Shown: piece after piece, positions 46,752-55,845 of the stretch
Position numbering within the stretch: position 1 is the first letter of the stretch
Layout: each line of letters begins with the position of its first letter
Origin: Liolophura sinensis
Lineage: Eukaryota > Mollusca > Polyplacophora > Chitonida > Chitonidae
Length of the DNA: 64,000 nt
Direction: 5' to 3'
NCBI RefSeq assembly: GCF_032854445.1
Contig: NC_088307.1
Coordinates: 24,503,953-24,567,952 of the forward strand
Translations under genes and position numbers: made by a program
The notes under the pieces: generated by a model
What the model was told of the DNA's origin: nothing
The model's input: only the letters and a program-made list of their open reading frames with translations
Database searches by the model: none

Positions 46752-46843
46752 TTGAAATATTCTTGAGTACGGCGTAAAACACCAATCAAATAAATAAAAA
46801 CACCAATCAAATAAATAAAAACACCAATCAAATAAATACATAA
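46752..46843 (+). mobile_element. SINE-A tail with triplicated 3' end
   Basis: TGAAATATTCTTGAGTACGG is followed by three copies of ACACCAATCAAATAAATAAA at about 21-bp spacing. Replication slippage at the SINE tail is the likely cause. Confidence 0.85.
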
Positions 46844-46971
46844 ATTTAAGGAATGTACATGTCGTATATGGGACACCGTACCTTATGCTAAATGCAGTTC
46901 GCCCTATATTCGGCTTAGTTAACAGGGAGAGTTTACATGCTTGACTTCAGTTCCAAAGGCTTGATTTATTT

Positions 46972-47118
46972 ATATATTTATTTATTTATTTGATTTGATT
47001 TGTGTTTTACGCCGTTCTCAAGAGAAAACCGGACAGATGCCGTGGGAAACCCTCGACCATCCACACGTGGCAGATAGATCTTCCCAGGTACGGCAGGAGA
47101 GAAAACCAGCATGAGGGC
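46972..47118 (-). mobile_element. SINE-A with internal deletion
   Basis: TTGTGTTTTACGCCGTTCTC is joined directly to AAACCGGACAGATGCC, so the CGACGGCGGCCAGCATTATG segment is missing. It continues to GAGAGAAAACCAGCATGAGG, where a 16-bp array takes over. Confidence 0.8.
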
Positions 47119-47129
47119 TCGATGTTCAC

Positions 47130-47337
47130 ATTGGCTTACATGAATGTTGGCTTATGTGAATGTTGGCTTATGTGAATGTTGGCTTATGTGAATGTTGGCT
47201 TATGTGAATGTTGGCTTATGTGAATTTTGGCTTATGTGAATGTTGGCTTATGTGAATGTTGGCTTACATGAATGTTGGCTTATGTGAATGTTGGCTTATG
47301 TGAATGTTGGCTTATGTGAATGTTGGCTTATATGCAG
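47130..47337. repeat. 16-bp tandem array, exactly 13 units
   Basis: 208 bp = 13 x 16. The unit is GTTGGCTTATGTGAAT. The first unit (ATTGGCTTACATGAAT) follows a stretch that aligns with the SINE-A head around CGCATTGGTGAGAGG, suggesting the array began there. Confidence 0.92.
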
Positions 47338-48124
47338 GTTCAAATGTATGTACATGTACATACCCTCATACTTTCGAACTATGCGAAATTATGAATTAAA
47401 CGGAAACAGTGGTACTTCAAAAAAATCAGAAGGTACAATTATATACGTGCACATAGAATATTGCCAATTTTATAAATTCTAGTTTTTGAACGTCCACTTG
47501 AAACTAAGCTGTACGTTCACTGTAAACTATCACTAATTGTCTGTTGTCTTCATGTGACGTTTGTTTTGCTGTTTTAAAATTAACTTGGTCATAACCAACT
47601 TGTATTGCGTATAACTTGTATAAGAGAGTTGAATTGCATTTTTCTTTTTACCTATTCACATACATACCAATATACTCCCAAAAAGACAGCAAAACAAAAA
47701 ACAACAAAAACGCAAAAAACACAGCTATGTAATGAACTCATCAAAAAACACCATCAATTATGTTGTTCACTTATCTAAAGGTTTAAGTGTATAAAAAATC
47801 AACATGTCCCATTTCATCTATTGGACTAATGATTTTACTCTCTATGCTGTACGTCCTTGAATTATATTATATTTCAGATCTTATAATATATCGATCTTTC
47901 ATAAAGTGACGAGAAAAAATATTGTTTTTGACTTTTAGTTTTCCTGTAGATGAATATTTATTAGATGATCTAATCACATTGAAGCACACGGTGACAGAAT
48001 CACTATGGTAAATATATGCTGTTGGAAGAAAAACAAAGGTATCGCTGTTAATCGCTTGATCTATGTCAAAATCGTTGGGGAATTCAATTTTACTGTATGT
48101 TAAATGTGTTCACAACACAGTACC
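47338..48124. other. Noncoding stretch with an R3 scrap
   Basis: ATTTTACTCTCTATGCTGTA CGTCC at 47833-47857 is a reverse-orientation R3 piece. The rest is AT-rich with nothing recognised. Confidence 0.5.
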
Positions 48125-48345
48125 TCTAGACTAGTGATGTCTAATAAATTACAATAAACATCACTGCGTCAAGCCATAGTGCAAGGGGTGTGTAATTTGT
48201 TACTGATTAAGGATTAGAGTAAAACCCTAACTGAGGTAAACTGACAAGATGCCGTATTTCACCAGTTGTATGCGTATGACCATTTACCGATGATCACACA
48301 GTTGTCTCTGCACGCTCTGGTTTCACTCTCTGTGCTTGAAGTCTT
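48125..48345 (-). repeat. R3 copy, reverse orientation
   Basis: CTAGACTAGTGATGTCTAAT, AATTACAATAAACATCACTG, GGGGTGTGTAATTTGTTACT, TAAAACCCTAACTGAGGTAA, TTTCACTCTCTGTGCTTG. At about 48190 it has the single GGGTGTGTAATT segment that is expanded at 54.4 kb. Confidence 0.8.
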
Positions 48346-48712
48346 TCATTATATTTAAATATACTGACATGTCCATTTCGAAATTGAATAGTATTAATTT
48401 CATGTGAATCATTGATATTATTCTCCTATACCATGTTTACTTGTTTCGGACTTTTTTTATCTCCCGATATTTAATTTCAAATCGAATGTAACGTCACTTG
48501 AATCAAAAGAGTAGCCTTGACTGAACAAGTCACAGAGAAAGAAATACATTTAATGTAGGTATCTCATGCACTGTTTTTTTAATTACAAGACTTTGTAGTG
48601 TGTTCAGATAGGTTACGCTTTCTGGGGACCTAGACTAAATCACAACCATGGTTGAAAAATCATTTGCACGTAGGTCTTTATTACTGTCTTGACACATACG
48701 TGAAGCCTCACC

Positions 48713-49432
48713 GGAGCGCCATCCCAAAGACACCAAACATGAAACCACATTAGAACCCACAGACACTCCACTGCAACGACATAACAAAGATTCCAGATAC
48801 CCACTGGAACGCCACAACAAAGACACCAGACAAAACACCCCACTTGAACGCCATACCAATGACACCAGACATGACACCCCACTAGAACACCATACTAAAG
48901 ACGCCTGACATGACACTCCACTGGAACGCCATACTAAAGACGCCTGACATGACACTCCACTGGAACGCCATACCAAAGACGTCTGACGTGACACCCCACT
49001 GCAACACCATACCAAAGACGCCTGACATGACACCCCACTGGAACGACATACCAAATACATCAGGCATGACACCCAACTGGAACGACATGCCAAAGACCCC
49101 AGACATGACAACTCACTGGAACACCATATCAAAGACGCTTGACATGACATCCCATTGGAATATCATACCACAGACGCCTGACATGACACCCCACTGGAAG
49201 GCCATACAAGACACCTGACATCCCAGGGGAACGCCATGCCAAAGACCCCTGACATGACATCTCACTGCAACGCCATACCAAAGACACCAGACATTACAGC
49301 CGACTGGAACACCGTGCCCAAGACAATTTTAAATCTTGACACACCCCTCTGGAACGCCATGTCAGAGATACTTGACATGACACCCCGCTCAAACGCCGTA
49401 CCAAAGACATGACACAGCATTGAAACGCCCTT
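48713..49432. repeat. 39-bp tandem array, about 18 units
   Basis: Unit GACATGACACCCCACTGGAA, CGCCATACCAAAGACGCCT. Thirty-nine is divisible by three, so several frames on both strands stay open with a 13-residue period. They are not genes. Units diverge toward both ends. Confidence 0.93.
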
Positions 49433-49602
49433 CCCAATCAACCAAGACATAACACCTTAATAAGTCATAGTACTGACATCAAGCTGACCTGTGCGTATAT
49501 GTACTTGGTATATCATCTTATGCTGTGGCCAAAACAAATGCACGAAGTACCACAACTACTAATGGGAAATATGTCTAATCCACATCGACCATTGTACCGC
49601 TC

Positions 49603-49763
49603 TTGTAATGCATGAGTAATGCGTCACCAGTTTATGCAGAAATCGTCACCACAAAGGCAGGAATGAATAACGGACTACACAACTTGTAATACATGAGTAC
49701 TGCGTCACCAGTTAATGCAGAAATCATTATCCCAAAGGCAGTAATGAATAACGGACTACACAA
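49603..49763. repeat. About 80-bp direct duplication
   Basis: CTTGTAATGCATGAGTAATG ... GAATGAATAACGGACTACAC occurs twice back to back with about 10% divergence. Confidence 0.85.
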
Positions 49764-49934
49764 CTTTGGTGTATTGATTTGGGTATGAAATGTTTTATGC
49801 TGTAAACCTTTTATTATAATAGCTACGATTTTACACTCTGGCTGAAATCATATGATTTCCCGCCTACGGGAACGCACTGTACACATTGGCCAGTGTTATG
49901 CAAGGTGTAGGCGTAGTCTTCGAACGTGAATATA

Positions 49935-50071
49935 TTTATTTATTTATTTAATTTGTGTTTTAAGCCGTACTCAAGAATATTTCACTTATACGACGGTGAC
50001 CAGCATTATAGTGGGAGGAAACCGGACAGAGCCCGGGGGAAGCCACTACCATCCGCAGGTTACTGTCAGAA
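49935..50071 (-). mobile_element. SINE-A, 5'-truncated, with target duplication
   Basis: The 12-bp duplication AACGTGAATATA is at 49923-49934 and 50072-50083. The copy ends at GCAGGTTACTGTCAG, lacking the tRNA-like head. Confidence 0.9.
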
Positions 50072-50159
50072 AACGTGAATATAGGGGTCAACAATGTACA
50101 GTGATGAATGAGTTTGTATATGCAATACCAATCTAAGCAAGTCTGACAAGTGCAGCCTT

Positions 50160-50225
50160 CGTACACCATTCGTACACCACTCGTACACAATTCGTACACC
50201 ACTCGTACACAATTCGTACACCACT
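50160..50225. repeat. 11-bp tandem repeat, six units, at the R4 left edge
   Basis: Units alternate CGTACACCACT and CGTACACAATT. In the R4 copy at 43.88 kb the same place reads ATTCGTATACCATTCGTAG, about two diverged units. Confidence 0.9.
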
Positions 50226-51150
50226 CGTAGATCAAGAAGGGGCTTTTCAAGTCGATAACCTCAAGATCCATTTTAAAACAACCCAAAACAGTTCCCAAAG
50301 GATAAGTATATAGGAAACAAAAATGTCACAGCAAATAAAGCAGGTAACATGAACGAGAATATAACGCATCAAAATCGCGAGGGTCAATAATTGCATGGTC
50401 AATACCCAAAACAACGGTCAACACTAACCATCAACGAATTAAGAGAGTATATGAAGTACGAAATTTGGATGGATTCATACAAAGATAAGCACTCAATTGT
50501 TTCCAAAGATAACAGACAAACGAACGCCTAGAAGCAGTCATAAGGTATCAATGATGTACGGTAGACATGCGATTTTCTAGGCACGAAATCCAATTCATAT
50601 TTCAAACTCGTAGTTCGTAGTTCGCAGAGATTTTCCAGATCGAATACAAATCGTGCTTTAATTGCACTTGTTCTTAAAATCGCGATATTGTTGTAATAAA
50701 CACGGATGCTTATCCAGTCCTTAGGCACAAGTTAAGCAAAATAGATTTAACTATGCCACAGAACATCACACATCCTGAACGCTCTGTTCATTTTTGCCAA
50801 CAACAGTTTTTACTCACTGTAAAAGTTTAGAAGTAAATTCTTTTGATGGAGTATTCTAAACCTACCATACTAGTTTTTACATCGTAGATTAAAATCATCA
50901 CATAACACACAGGATCTAACAAATGCTACATGACGAGATATGTGCAAGTGAGTGAGTGCTTGGGGTTTAACGTTGTACTTAACAATTTTCCAATCATATG
51001 ACTAAGGAATCCTTAGAGTGCATGTAATGTGCCTCCTTGTTGCAGGACGGATTTCCACTGCTCTTTTATCTAGTACTGCTTCACTGAGACTCCTGTACAT
51101 ACACCATGTGCAGAACCTTTTGGTATATGACTATCCAGATGGTCATGCCT
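50226..51150 (+). repeat. R4, long copy, interrupted by R2
   Basis: GGGGCTTTTCAAGTCGATAA, CCTCAAGATCCATTTTAAAA, ACGCTCTGTTCATTTTTGCC, AGGATCTAACAAATGCTACA, then after R2, CATGTGCAGAACCTTTTGGT. A second R4-like AATTGCATGGTCAATACCCA segment at 50390 suggests an internal duplication. Confidence 0.78.
50948..51093 (-). repeat. R2 copy nested in R4
   Basis: GTGAGTGAGTGCTTGGGGTT, TAACGTTGTACTTAACAATT, GTGCCTCCTTGTTGCAGGAC, CTTCACTGAGACTCCTG. The uninterrupted R4 copy at 44.7 kb lacks it. Confidence 0.85.
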
Positions 51151-51344
51151 CATTCCTTGCGTCTTCCCTTCGTCATTGAAAACTGCTCATTGCCTCTCTC
51201 ATCATGAATCCGTTCTAATTTCTAACAGTATATGCTTTCTTAGATCATTAAAGGTCTGCACTGTTTGCTGTTTTGACACTCGTATTGTGAATATTTCACT
51301 CGGGACGTCCATTATGGTACAGGATTGGTAAACGAATGTCCGTT

Positions 51345-51540
51345 TTGCCGCTATGACAGAGTGATAGCTGGCAAATGGAACAAGTGAAATACGGCCGCTA
51401 GTCATTTTACCTCAGCTAGGGTTCTATGACTGTTTGTGTAAATTCTTAAACAGTAGGAGCGTATACGCCCTCTAACAACATAGCTTAACCAGAAATAGGT
51501 AAAAAAAGTGATGTTTATTACAATTTATTACAAATCAGCC
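51345..51540 (+). repeat. R3 copy
   Basis: ACAGAGTGATAGCTGGCAAA, AAGTGAAATACGGCCGCTAG, TCATTTTACCTCAGCTAGGG, GTGATGTTTATTACAATTTA. The right terminus (CTGGTCTAG) is missing. Confidence 0.75.
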
Positions 51541-52400
51541 ATCTGTGAATAATACTCAAAGGTTGTGTTGCCATCATATTTAATACCGGGTAGCATGAGA
51601 CCACTGCAGAGGCCCAGGCCTCGGGTACCTCGGGTACCGCGGGTAATCTGCTGATGAGCAGAGTCATCGTTTATACAGGCATACATGTACAGCATAAAGG
51701 ACATTAAAGTTACATATGCGTAATTCGGGCAATTGGGTGCAAGATTTGCCTCCGAACTGAAGGGTGAAGGAGCACTGACTGAATGATACTGCCGCGACAG
51801 AGACATTTTAGGTCGTTAATACATCGTGAATTTCTGCAGTATTGTTTTGTATCTAATTAAAATATATCAGAATTTTGTTTGTTTTGGATAGAACTGAAAA
51901 TTTATTTGCCCATTGTTATTACCCACTCCACTGGAGGCTACCAGGGTAACAAAATGTTATGACTTCACTTCCACCAACCACAGGTAAAAAAAAATGGTGG
52001 TCATGCTAGGTTGAGTTTATGATGTGTTGTAGAGAAAAGAGCTCTACATTTGGATATATGGCAAGGATATATGGATAGGGGTATAGGAGAGTTAGGGGTA
52101 TATACATGTATTTTTTAGGTTGAAGATGACAAATTTACTACATCGTTAGGGAAATTAATGCGCTCGTGTAAGCGTAAGACCATCATCTGATCCGCATTAG
52201 ACCATTTACTGGATAGAGGGAGTTCATCACGGAGTGGGTCATCTTTCCGACGGAGTTATTTCCCTTGTTCCATGGGCCGGCATTATGGCTTTGGATTAAA
52301 GGAGAAGAAAATTTAAATATCAATCAAACACCAGTGAAAGGAGTATGCATTTCCTCGCAGGTGCATGCTATAAAAAAATTCTAATATGTACCTCAAGTTG
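51541..52400. other. Noncoding stretch
   Basis: A short 9-10-bp repeat (CCTCGGGTA) lies at 51617-51642. The rest shows no recognised feature. Confidence 0.45.
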
Positions 52401-52409
52401 ATAAATTAT

Positions 52410-52730
52410 TAACAAAGTCCGCGCCAAAATCCTCTGTGGGCGACTCCATTTTGCCTAAGAACGAGTCCTGAAGCCTTCTGTGTTAGGAGGAGAATTACTG
52501 CCGGAAACCGCCGAAGTGCAGTTCGTACATTTCTGGTAGAACCCTTCTTCCCAGAAGGTAGCGAACAGTACAGTTCATTTTCCGCTTGACGTGCGGGAAA
52601 CCGGAATGTTGGATGTAGGTTCCGAGTTTACAGGAACAAGCCGGCAGTATAAACGAACAAGCCGGCAGTTTAAACGACTCTCATTGGCTGAGAGGCAACA
52701 CACCCACAGCATAAATTACAGGGTGTTAAA
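52410..52730 (+). promoter_or_regulatory. Candidate TATA-less promoter
   Basis: GTCCGCGCCAAAA (52418-52430) is an E2F-type site on the minus strand. CTCCATTTTGCC (52444-52455) and GCCATCTTTG (52763) are YY1-type. A 20-bp GAACAAGCCGGCAGT.TAAACG duplication sits at about 52632-52674. An ATG with good context follows at 52732. No TATA box. Confidence 0.3.
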
Positions 52731-52731
52731 G

Positions 52732-52881
52732 ATGGAGGACGCGATGGACTCGGCGATTTATGCCATCTTTGCCGTTTTCAGATGTTACGTGTATGGCGGA
52801 AAAAATCGCAAAATTATGCAAAATTGTTCGAACGGAAACTCACTTGGTAATCAACTGGCGTCCTCAAATCCGCTCTTTTGA
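52732..52881 (+). CDS. Hypothetical first exon or short ORF
   Basis: ATG in TTAAAGATGGAGGACG opens 49 codons: MEDAMDSAIYAIFAVFRCYV, then a basic and polar stretch (YGGKNRKIMQNCSNGNSLGN). A possible donor (CTTG/GTAATC) lies near 52850, which would make this a first coding exon of about 40 residues. The upstream E2F- and YY1-like sites are the main support. I recognise no family, and no downstream exon could be identified on this strand. The frame continues open upstream to 52591, so the start choice rests only on context. It could be chance. Confidence 0.18.
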   Translation: MEDAMDSAIYAIFAVFRCYVYGGKNRKIMQNCSNGNSLGNQLASSNPLF

Positions 52882-53159
52882 TTAATATGATTGACTGGCT
52901 GAGTCCACTGATGGTTTACTGGCTAGCAATAGAAAGGTTAAGGGAGATAACAAGAAAAATTCTCTCAAAACTGCAGACTCGATTCGCCTGTTCATTATTG
53001 ATATTTGTATTTTATTTCGTCGGAAAACTCTCTATAGATTCTCAACTTAATACAACAGGTATTATGTTGACGACAGATCACCTCAGATAGCGACGGTAAC
53101 ATTTGAAGACACTTGAAAAGCATTCAGTTTTACAATGGGTAGCCTATAATTTTCTTGTA

Positions 53160-53590
53160 AATAAATATGGGCAGAGCGTCCAGAATCTCTGACTGCTTCG
53201 TGCTTTTGTCTAATTCCGCTTAACCCGGGGTTAGGGACAGTATATTCATCGTACTGAATTAGATCGTGACGCCGGATATATGAACAGCTGCAATCAAAGC
53301 GCAACTGAGATGCATATTTTGCCATTGACAAGTTTTATTCTGGCCTGCACACGATGTGAATACTGATTTCACTAAGTCGACTAGGACACACACTGCGCCT
53401 TTCCAACATCACTGCAAAATGTTGACTGCTTCTCTTTGCACGATTCCGTCCTATTTTCGTACTTTGTATAGGCCTATCTTTCAGTTCTTTGGTGGTTTGT
53501 GTTAAACGCTGTTTTGGGCAATGGCCTTGCGATTATTAACCTGGAACGTTCATTTTGATTGATGGCTGGTATACAATTTACATTGTATTC
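53160..53590 (-). repeat. R4 copy, reverse orientation, with one 43-bp monomer
   Basis: GGGCAGAGCGTCCAGAATCT CTGACTG at 53169-53195 aligns with one unit of the 20.6-kb array (about four mismatches in 27 bp). Then CGCTTAACCCGGGG, CAGTATATTCATCGT, ATATGAACAGCTGCAATC, and the R4 core AGTTCTTTGGTGGTTTGTGT, TGCGATTATTAACCTGGAAC. Confidence 0.8.
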
Positions 53591-53658
53591 CAGAATACAT
53601 GAGGATTCCGATGAAGAAAAGGAATATGGCAATGCTGCGGGTTTCAGTTGAATAAAGG

Positions 53659-53926
53659 TATTTATTTATTTATTTGATTGGTGTTTTACGCCGTACTCAA
53701 GAATATTTCACTTATACGATGGCGGCCAGCATTATGGTGGGTGGAAACCGGGCACAGCCCGGGGGAAACCCTGGACCATCCGCAGGTTGCTGTCAGACCT
53801 TCCCACTTACGGCCGGAGAGGAAGCCAGCATGAGCTGGACTTGAACTCACAGCGACCGCATTGGTGAGAGGCTCCTGGGTCATTACGCTGCGCTAGCGCG
53901 CTAACCGACTGAGCCATGGAGGCCCC
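53659..53926 (-). mobile_element. SINE-A, full length, best-preserved copy
   Basis: Flanked by TCAGTTGAATAA(A)GG at 53644-53658 and 53927-53940. On its own strand it begins GGGGCCTCCATGGCTCAGTC (A box TGGCTCAGTCGG) and has the B box GTGAGTTCAAGTCC, about a tRNA spacing apart. A conserved body with CACCATAATGCTGGCCGCC follows, and the end is ACACCAATCAAATAAATAAA. A tRNA-derived, LINE-mobilised SINE of 268 bp. Confidence 0.95.
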
Positions 53927-54058
53927 TCAGTTGAATAAGGGAGTATCACACGTGGAGCCGATAAAATAACCGAATGTAGAGGCTATGATGAATGATTATG
54001 TATTGAATGGTGGTCTATTGAAAACAAGCGTTTTTACTGAACGTTTCCGCACTTACTT

Positions 54059-54315
54059 CACTCAGAAAAATAACCTGTTAATTTTAACAGATAGTCTGAC
54101 AGTCTGAGTGATGCTAGAAAGTACTGGATCAGAATGTCCTATTATCTATAACACCCATAGGCCCTATTCTATTAAATTCAACATGAACAAGCTGTTAGGC
54201 TTATCGGACATTATGTTGAATATGACAGAATATTGTTGCAAGAGCATAATATAATGTCTGAGCATCACTCAGACAACAGATTTTCTGTTAAAATCAGCAG
54301 ACTAATTTTTGAGTG
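54059..54315. mobile_element. MITE, 257 bp, eroded target site
   Basis: The ends CACTCAGAAAAATAACCTG and CTAATTTTTGAGTG are inverted. The interior has GAGTGATGCTAGAAAGTACT and GAGCATCACTCAGACAACAG. The TA flanks are not preserved. Confidence 0.8.
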
Positions 54316-54359
54316 AGGTAAGGACCTACCTGACTTCCTTAGTGAATTTATTGTTCTGT

Positions 54360-54425
54360 TTAGACCAGTGACGTCTAAAAATTGCACATATCACTATATT
54401 TTACCGTGTTCTTCATAAGTCATGC
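54360..54425 (-). repeat. R3 terminus left of the 20-bp array
   Basis: TAGACCAGTGACGTCTAAAA, ATTGCACATATCACTATATT, then CATAAGTCATGCTGCCAGGG AGTGTAATT, where the array starts. Confidence 0.78.
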
Positions 54426-55835
54426 TGCCAGGGAGTGTAATTATGTCAGGGTGTGTGTAATTCTGTCAGGGTGTGTGTAATTCTGTCAAGTTGTGTGTAA
54501 TTCTGTCAGGGTGTGTGTAATTCTGTCAAGTTGTGTGTAATTCTGCCAGGGTGTGTGTAATTCTGTCAGGGTGTGTGTAATTCTGCCAGGGTGTGTGTAA
54601 TTCTGTCAGGGTGTGTGTAATTCTGTCAGGGTGTATGTAATTCTGTCAAGGTGTGTGTAATTCTGCCAAGGTGTGTGTGTAATTCTGTTGAGTGTGTGTA
54701 ATTCTGCCAGGGTGTATGTAATTATGTCAGGGTGTGTGTAATTCTGTCCAGGTCTGTGAAATTCTGCCAGGGTGTATGTAATTCTGTCAGGGTGTGTGTA
54801 ATTCTGCCAGAGTGTGTGAAATTCTGCCAGGGTGTATGTAATTATGTCAGGGTGTGTGTAATTCTGTCCAGGTGTGTGAAATTCTGTCAGGGTGTATGTA
54901 ATTCTGTCAGGGTGTATGTAATTCTGTCAAGGTGTGTGTAATTCTGTCAGGGTGTGTGTAATTCTGTCAGGGTTTGTGTTATTCTGTCAACTTGTGTGTA
55001 ATTCTGTCTGGGTGTGTAATTCTGTCCGGGTGTGTGTTATTCTGTCAGGGTGTGTGTAATTCTGTCAGGGTGTGTGTAATTCTGTCCAGGTGGGTGAAAT
55101 TCTGCCAGGATGTATGTAATTCTGTCAGGGTGTATGTAATTCTGCCAGAGTGTGTGAAATTCTGTCAGGGTGTGTGTAATTCTGTCAGGGTGTATGTAAT
55201 TATGTCAGGGTGTATGTAATTATGTCAGGGTGTGTGAAATTCTGCCAGGGTGTATGTAATTCTGTCAGGGTGTATGTAATTATGTCAGAGTGTGTGTAAT
55301 TCTGCTAGGGTGTGTAATTCTGTCCAGGTGTGTGAAATTCTGCCATGGCGTATGTAATTCTGTCAGGGTGTATGTAATTCTGTCAGAGTGTGTGTAATTC
55401 TGCTAGGGTGTGTAATTCTGTCCAGGTGTGTGTAATTCTGTCAGGGTGTGTGTAATTATGTCAGGGTGTGTGTAATTCTGCCAGTGTGTGTGTAATTCTG
55501 TCAGGGTGTGTGTAATTCTGCCAGGGTGTATGTGTAATTCTGTTGAGTGTGTGTAATTCTGCCAGGGTGTATGTAATTATGTCAGGGTGTGTGTAATTCT
55601 GTCCAGGTGTGTGAAATTCTGTCAGGGTGTATGTAATTCTGTCCAAGTGTGTGTAATTCTGTCAGGGTGTGTAATTCTGCTAGGGTGTGTAATTCTGTCC
55701 AGGTGTGTGTAATTCTGTCAGGGTGTGTGTAATTCTGCCAGGATGTGTGTAATTCTGTCAGGGTGTGTGTAATTCTGTCAGGGTGTGTGTAATTCTGCCA
55801 GGGTGTGTGTAATTCTGTCAGAGTGTATGTAATTT
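54426..55835. repeat. 20-bp minisatellite, about 70 units, grown inside R3
   Basis: Unit GTCAGGGTGTGTGTAATTCT with frequent GCCAGGG, GTGTATG and GTCCAGG variants and occasional 16-18-bp units. The last unit passes into GTGTATGTAATTTGCTAAGT, matching single-copy R3 GTGTGTAATTTGTTACTG. Open frames across it are artefacts. Confidence 0.95.
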
Positions 55836-55845
55836 GCTAAGTAGT

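Noticed and set aside
48635-49218. 171-codon minus frame and 102-codon plus frame
   Set aside because: By-products of the 39-bp array (13-residue period). Several frames are open at once, which real coding sequence would not show.
53659-53926. Possible tRNA gene from the A/B-box sequence
   Set aside because: The A and B boxes and clover-leaf-like spacing belong to the SINE-A head. It is followed by the SINE body and tail and flanked by a target duplication, so it is not a free-standing tRNA gene.
54732-55646. Cys/Val-rich repetitive frames on plus and Thr/His-rich on minus
   Set aside because: Translations of the 20-bp minisatellite.
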